A DNA stretch of 10,226 nt. Origin: Nitrosomonas sp. (GTDB taxonomy: Bacteria > Pseudomonadota > Gammaproteobacteria > Burkholderiales > Nitrosomonadaceae). The stretch spans positions 1-10,226 of the forward strand of contig SXJH01000034.1 in the NCBI GenBank assembly GCA_005779435.1, read 5' to 3'. How positions within the stretch are numbered: position 1 is the first letter of the stretch; every line of letters starts with the position of its first letter. Shown piece by piece: positions 6,520-10,226 of the stretch. A model generated the notes under the pieces. That model did not search any database and was not told the origin of the DNA. It saw only the letters and a program-made list of their open reading frames with translations. Position numbers and translations under genes: made by a program.

Positions 6520-6909
6520 ATGGCACGTCAATTAATCAGTTCCGGTTCCACCTTTGAACAAGAAATCGGGTACTCGCGCGCAGTCGTCGAAGGCGACTGG
6601 ATTTTGGTTTCCGGTACCACCGGTTTCGACTACGGCAGAATGACCATTTCGGATGATTTATTGGAGCAAGCGGAACAATGTTTCAAGAATATCGAAGCGG
6701 CGCTGAAACAGGCGGGAGCGGGTATGAAGGATGTGGTTCGCGTCACGTATGTATTTCTGAATGCGGAGGATTTTCCCAAATGTTGGCCGGTCATGCGCAA
6801 GTATTTAGGCGATGTCAGACCGTCGGCGATGATGCTTGCCGCCGGTCTATCGGATCCGCGCATGAAAATAGAAATTCAGGTTACCGCTTATCGCAGCGCC
6901 GGAAAATAG
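6520..6909 (+). CDS. RidA-family (YjgF/YER057c/UK114) protein lacking the catalytic Arg
   Basis: A 129-residue protein of the RidA superfamily, small trimeric cytoplasmic proteins. The archetype hydrolyses reactive enamine/imine intermediates released by pyridoxal-phosphate enzymes. Seen: the N-terminal SSGSTFEQEIGYSRAVV and the central VSGTTGF (30-36), a helix AEQCFKNIEAAL (51-62), and the C-terminal RPSAMMLAAGL and KIEIQVTAYR (116-125). Aligned by eye to E. coli RidA from the C-terminus, the equivalent of catalytic Arg105 is A103, while the equivalent of Glu120 is kept (E118). That places it among Rid subfamilies without the deaminase Arg, so imine deaminase activity should not be assumed. 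ATG 6520 has AAGGA 9 bases upstream. It is divergent from sbcB, and its 3' end converges on the EAL gene with a 52-bp gap lacking a strong terminator. Confidence 0.9.
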   Translation: MARQLISSGSTFEQEIGYSRAVVEGDWILVSGTTGFDYGRMTISDDLLEQAEQCFKNIEAALKQAGAGMKDVVRVTYVFLNAEDFPKCWPVMRKYLGDVRPSAMMLAAGLSDPRMKIEIQVTAYRSAGK

Positions 6910-6961
6910 CCCAACGCATAAAACGGAAATTTTCAGCCGATTTGCGCCATCATGCCTCGCG

Positions 6962-8455
6962 TCAGCGCTGCGGGGTAATCTCTTCGAACGGATGAGGTTT
7001 GGCAATGCCGAAGCCTTGACCGAAATCGATGCCGATTGCTTGCAATTTCTCAGCAATATCGTCGGTTTCAACCAATTCGGCAATGGTTTTGATGTTCGCT
7101 TGCTGCGCGAATTGGTGAATGGCTATTAGCTTCGCCAATTCGTCTTCGTCGCGCAGGATATTGCAAACGATGGCGCCGTCTATTTTTAGATAATCCACAG
7201 TCACTTTGCCGAGCATGCGCATTGATTCCGGGGTGCCGCTGAAGCTGCACAACGATATCAGGCAGCCGAGTTCGCGCATTTTTTGGATGAAGGCATAGGC
7301 ATTTTCCATATCCGCTTCCGCATCGGACAGTTCAACCTCAAAACAAAGGCTCGCGGCGGCGATTTTTGTTTTCTGCAATTGTTCGGAAATGAATTCCGGG
7401 AGCGTACGGTCGCGCAACGTATCTCTGGCGATATTGAGATAAAACACGGTGTTTGCATCCATGTGCGCGGATAGCCATTGGATGATGTAATTGATGATCC
7501 AGCGATCCAGTTTAGGCATCATGCCAAATTGATCGACCAAGGGCAGGAACGATCCCGGCGGCATCAGATTATTTTCTTCCTCGCTCATGCGGATGAGAAT
7601 TTCGTAATGCGCGGTCGATGACCCCGACGCTTTAAGCGTCGCTATCTTCTGGCAATAAAGTTTAAATTCCCCGTTCTCGATGGCCTCGACAATACGTGCG
7701 GCGGTAATGCCCGGTTTGACCGGCGCCGATCCCTGCCGCGTATTCGTGCCTGCTTTGGTTGGCGATTCATTTGTTTTGCCGCTTGCTGCCGATTGCGCGG
7801 CATCTCCGGTTCTGGTTTTTAACGGTGCGCGATTTTTTTCTTGCGCCCTGGGCGTGTGCAGGGTGTAGAAACCGGTTGTTTTGCCTCGATTGTCGAGATG
7901 AGGGATGTATTGTTCGGTAAAAATATAAGGAAATCCTTTGGTGGATTTGAGTATGCGTTCGTTATGAACGGTTTTTCCAAGAAGAATCTCGCCGATATTG
8001 TTTTGAATCCCGGCTGCAAACTCATTGTTGGCGAATTCCTCCAGCAGCCGGCCGTCAATCTGATCGGATGTCAGCCCGAACCAGCGGCGGAAAATCCTAT
8101 TGTGGTAGCGGCAGCGTAAATCGGGATTGAAGTAAGCAAGCATCACCGGAATATTTTCATCGATGATCTGCGACTTTATTTTAGTTTCCGATACCGTTTT
8201 TTCAGCCCAAAGCCGGTGTTTTATCTCGTTACCCAGCCGTTCTTTTGTTGCAGTAAGCTGTTCGGAGATGTTGTTGATTTCCTTTTCCATGCGGATGATC
8301 TGTAACATCGAAATCAGCGCGGCGACGGTTAAGGAAATCCATAACGCCAATTGCCCAAGTTCGGTGAGCGCATCGAGAAAAAAAACATCGGCGATCGATA
8401 CAATCGCAAGTAAAAGTGCAATGAAAGCTGCCAAATAGGGTTTGATTGCGTTCAT
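6962..8455 (-). CDS. Membrane-anchored PAS protein with a degenerate EAL domain (probable c-di-GMP receptor)
   Basis: A 497-residue protein. Order: two N-terminal membrane helices (about 7-28 and 33-54) with a very short loop; a charged, probably coiled-coil stretch (56-95); a PAS domain (about 96-200, with YFNPDLRCRYHNRIFRRWFGL typical of its core); a low-complexity Ala/Thr/Lys/Gly linker (203-248); and an EAL domain (about 250-490). There is no GGDEF domain. The EAL signature is changed to E285-I-L, and the metal-binding DDFG motif is replaced by C403-S-F-S, while N341, E373, K424, E460 and Q480 remain. Loss of both Asp residues should abolish phosphodiesterase activity, so binding c-di-GMP or another partner, as for FimX- or LapD-type domains, is more likely (inference). 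ATG 8455 has AAAGG 7 bases upstream. It lies 71 bases after the RpfE-like gene on the same strand, possibly co-transcribed. Confidence 0.9.
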   Translation of the reverse strand: MNAIKPYLAAFIALLLAIVSIADVFFLDALTELGQLALWISLTVAALISMLQIIRMEKEINNISEQLTATKERLGNEIKHRLWAEKTVSETKIKSQIIDENIPVMLAYFNPDLRCRYHNRIFRRWFGLTSDQIDGRLLEEFANNEFAAGIQNNIGEILLGKTVHNERILKSTKGFPYIFTEQYIPHLDNRGKTTGFYTLHTPRAQEKNRAPLKTRTGDAAQSAASGKTNESPTKAGTNTRQGSAPVKPGITAARIVEAIENGEFKLYCQKIATLKASGSSTAHYEILIRMSEEENNLMPPGSFLPLVDQFGMMPKLDRWIINYIIQWLSAHMDANTVFYLNIARDTLRDRTLPEFISEQLQKTKIAAASLCFEVELSDAEADMENAYAFIQKMRELGCLISLCSFSGTPESMRMLGKVTVDYLKIDGAIVCNILRDEDELAKLIAIHQFAQQANIKTIAELVETDDIAEKLQAIGIDFGQGFGIAKPHPFEEITPQR

Positions 8456-8526
8456 GGAAAAGCCTTTTTCACGTCAATTCTCCGTATTTTATAATCGCAC
8501 GGCCGTAACCGCAGAAATTTCGATTG

Positions 8527-9567
8527 TTATTTCCCGCCATAAATATGCAGCGGTTTCTGCGTCAGCCAAAATTTCCATAAATCGGCGCGTGTCGCGGCGA
8601 AGCTTCTCGACGAATGATCGTTCGATGTCGTCAGGCGCAATTGGCCGACGGTTCCTCGTTTGAGCGCCTCATATACCGGCACGAACCAATTTGTTTCCAT
8701 CTCTTTGAGCGCTTCGCGCCAGCCGTAAGCGTCTCGATACTTGGCTTTCGTGCGCAAGCTGTCGAGCACGACCAGATGATTTCCCGATGCTTGCGATTGT
8801 AGCCACTCGCCGACGTTTACCGGAAGGTTTGCATGCATGGTTTGGCTCGCCGCCGCCAATGCGTGCGGTAAATCATGATCGCTCCATACATGCGAATAAG
8901 CGGACTGCACCGATTCCGTCATATAACCGCCCCCCCAGAGCCAGATGCTATTGATGCTCAGTTCACCGCGAGATTCGCGCGCTTGGTTGACCGGATGCTC
9001 GTGAAGCAGCATCTGAATCTCATTGAGCAGTTTCCGCCATAACTCGCTATCGCTGCCGGTTGGCAGAAAGCGATTGATATTTTTGCAAGTCACCTGACCA
9101 AGTGTGTGCGTTTGCATTTCCGGCGCTCGCTGCAAGCGAATATACCAACGGTCGGCATGCAACGCCAATAGAGCAACGTCGTCATTGCCCAGGCTCCGAT
9201 TGATATCCCGCACCAATTGCTCGGCTTCGTCTTCGGAAATCGTGAAGATTTGGCTGTCCGCTAACATGAGATGGTTCTGTTCAATCCGCAAGTGAACGGG
9301 ATCGGCACGCATCCAAAATTCTTTATTGTTATTTGCCAGTGCCGGCGAATCCTTGCGCAGCATGATCGGCGCAACCGGCCAATTGCCGACTTGCCGCGCG
9401 ACGTTAAATTGCCGACAAAGCCAAATTTCCAATTCCTCGGGCGCAGCGGCGGTTGCGGCGCTTTTGGCTAGCAGTTTCTCGATCGCAGTGAGAGACAGGT
9501 CTTGATAAATTTCCGGGCGCGCGGTATCCGGCCAAAACAAATCGGGGACAAAAAGGCTCAAGTTCAT
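8527..9567 (-). CDS. RpfE-like / COG4255 family protein
   Basis: A 346-residue cytoplasmic protein (no signal peptide or membrane helix) resembling Xanthomonas RpfE and the COG4255 group, often labelled phosphoglycerate mutase-like in betaproteobacteria. No biochemical function is established to my knowledge. Recognisable conserved blocks: the N-terminal FVPDLFWPD, WPVAPIML near 63-70, WMRADPVHLR (85-94), RWYIRLQ near 140-146, LLNEIQMLLHEHPVN (180-194) and NSIWLWGGG (206-214). I prefer ATG 9567, because homologues begin directly with the strand FVPDLFWP. An in-frame ATG at 9645 would add 26 residues and has a G-rich stretch 5 bases upstream, so it stays possible. A weak TAGAAT on the - strand (9619-9614) could be a -10 favouring the shorter start. 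A run of seven Gs encodes the WGGG motif. It is upstream of the degenerate-EAL gene and divergent from icd. Confidence 0.75.
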   Translation of the reverse strand: MNLSLFVPDLFWPDTARPEIYQDLSLTAIEKLLAKSAATAAAPEELEIWLCRQFNVARQVGNWPVAPIMLRKDSPALANNNKEFWMRADPVHLRIEQNHLMLADSQIFTISEDEAEQLVRDINRSLGNDDVALLALHADRWYIRLQRAPEMQTHTLGQVTCKNINRFLPTGSDSELWRKLLNEIQMLLHEHPVNQARESRGELSINSIWLWGGGYMTESVQSAYSHVWSDHDLPHALAAASQTMHANLPVNVGEWLQSQASGNHLVVLDSLRTKAKYRDAYGWREALKEMETNWFVPVYEALKRGTVGQLRLTTSNDHSSRSFAATRADLWKFWLTQKPLHIYGGK

Positions 9568-9664
9568 GGCATCGACATTATCACGGCTACGATCGGAAAG
9601 GTATGGATACGCTATTCTACCGATTGTTGCACTCGAAAGAAGCATTTATCCCCGGCGGCCTTCA

Positions 9665-9693
9665 TGGAAAGACAGGTGGTTTGCACGTATAAT
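9665..9693 (+). promoter_or_regulatory. Sigma70-type promoter of icd
   Basis: A perfect -10 (TATAAT, 9688-9693) is preceded by TGGAAA (9665-9670, four of six matches to TTGACA) with 17-base spacing. Transcription would begin near 9700, giving a leader of about 47 bases before ATG 9747. I see no riboswitch-like structure in that leader. Confidence 0.65.
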
Positions 9694-9746
9694 GCGGCTT
9701 TATAAGTGAAATTACCCTCACATCCGATTGAATATTTGGAGAAGCC

Positions 9747-10226
9747 ATGTATCAGCACATAAAAATACCCGGCCACGGAGAGAAAATCCGGGTCAATAGC
9801 GACAATTCGCTTACGGTACCGGATAACCCGGTCATCCCATTTATCGAGGGGGACGGAATCGGCATAGACATTACGCCGGTGATGTGTAACGTTGTGAATG
9901 CCGCCGTCGAGAAAGCGTATAACGGGCGGCGCAAAATTTCCTGGATGGAAATTTATGCCGGCGAGAAATCGACCAAGGTCTACGGCCCCGATGCATGGCT
10001 GCCGGATGAAACCTTGGAAGCTGCGCGAGAATACGTGGTTTCGATCAAAGGGCCGCTGACGACACCGGTGGGCGGCGGCATCCGTTCGATCAACGTGGCG
10101 TTGCGCCAGCAACTGGATTTGTATATCTGCCTGCGCCCCGTGCGGTATTTTAGCGGCGTGCCAAGCCCGTTAAAGAATCCGGAAAAAACCGACATGGTTA
10201 TTTTCCGGGAAAACTCGGAAGACATT
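9747..10226 (+). CDS. icd: Isocitrate dehydrogenase (NADP), N-terminal part (partial)
   Basis: The first 160 codons of NADP-dependent isocitrate dehydrogenase, the TCA-cycle enzyme that converts isocitrate to 2-oxoglutarate and CO2 in the cytoplasm; the full protein is usually about 415-420 residues, so it runs off the window. Seen: IPFIEGDGIGIDITP (30-44), the substrate-binding segment with T105, S114 and N116 in GGIRSINVALR, and R120, R130 and R154, matching E. coli T104, S113, N115, R119, R129 and R153. S114 corresponds to the serine phosphorylated by the AceK kinase/phosphatase in enterobacteria; whether that control exists here is unknown. ATG 9747 has GGAG about 6 bases upstream and a strong promoter at 9665-9693. 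It is divergent from the RpfE-like gene. Confidence 0.96.
   Translation, partial: MYQHIKIPGHGEKIRVNSDNSLTVPDNPVIPFIEGDGIGIDITPVMCNVVNAAVEKAYNGRRKISWMEIYAGEKSTKVYGPDAWLPDETLEAAREYVVSIKGPLTTPVGGGIRSINVALRQQLDLYICLRPVRYFSGVPSPLKNPEKTDMVIFRENSEDI

Noticed and set aside
8930..8936. Run of seven C (G on the coding strand) inside the RpfE-like gene, a possible phase-variation tract.
   Set aside because: It encodes part of the conserved WGGG motif, the frame is intact on both sides, and seven bases is short for contingency switching.
9612..10112. 166-codon open frame on the - strand opposite the start of icd.
   Set aside because: It lies across the icd promoter and its conserved coding sequence; the product is unlike any family and reflects third-position bias in icd.
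1..10226. CRISPR array, tRNA or rRNA genes, prophage or toxin-antitoxin module.
   Set aside because: No regularly spaced repeats, RNA-gene signatures, integrase or transposase frames, or small paired toxin-like genes were seen; nearly all sequence is accounted for by the listed genes.

Overview
This window looks like a chromosomal segment of a betaproteobacterium, most likely from the Nitrosomonadales (Nitrosomonas-like). The basis is the style of the isocitrate dehydrogenase N-terminus, the RpfE-type protein, the roughly balanced base composition and the number of c-di-GMP signalling genes. A dispersed-repeat-like element after xseA also resembles sequence I associate with Nitrosomonas genomes. 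The taxonomy is an inference from recall, not from a search.

Layout, left to right. On the + strand lie the 3' end of xseA (exonuclease VII large subunit), a 144-bp imperfect palindrome with terminal inverted repeats (MITE-like), and a small DUF423/YgdD-type membrane protein. Converging on these from the - strand is a signalling operon, read from 4817 down to 1166: a PAS-PAS-HisKA-HATPase histidine kinase broken by a frameshift, a stand-alone receiver protein, and a REC-GGDEF-EAL protein whose catalytic motifs all look intact. Upstream of it, also on the - strand, is sbcB (exonuclease I). Divergent from sbcB is a RidA-family gene on the + strand, with a 25-bp dyad between the two. Next come two - strand genes: a two-TM, PAS-containing protein with a degenerate EAL domain, and, upstream of it, an RpfE/COG4255-type protein. 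The window ends in the first 160 codons of icd (NADP isocitrate dehydrogenase) on the + strand, preceded by a good sigma70-type promoter.

How the genes fit together. The operon is a classic phosphorelay output: a sensor kinase that can phosphorylate a single-domain receiver and a receiver-linked c-di-GMP synthase/phosphodiesterase. The degenerate EAL protein 4 kb away would more plausibly bind c-di-GMP than cut it, so the window holds a possible writer/eraser and a possible reader. The remaining genes are housekeeping (DNA exonucleases, TCA cycle) or poorly understood. No CRISPR array, tRNA, rRNA or complete insertion sequence was seen, and no intergenic stretch exceeds 300 bases. I found no clearly new multi-gene system. 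The best leads are the kinase frameshift with its deletion-like junction, the palindromic element, and the degenerate EAL protein.
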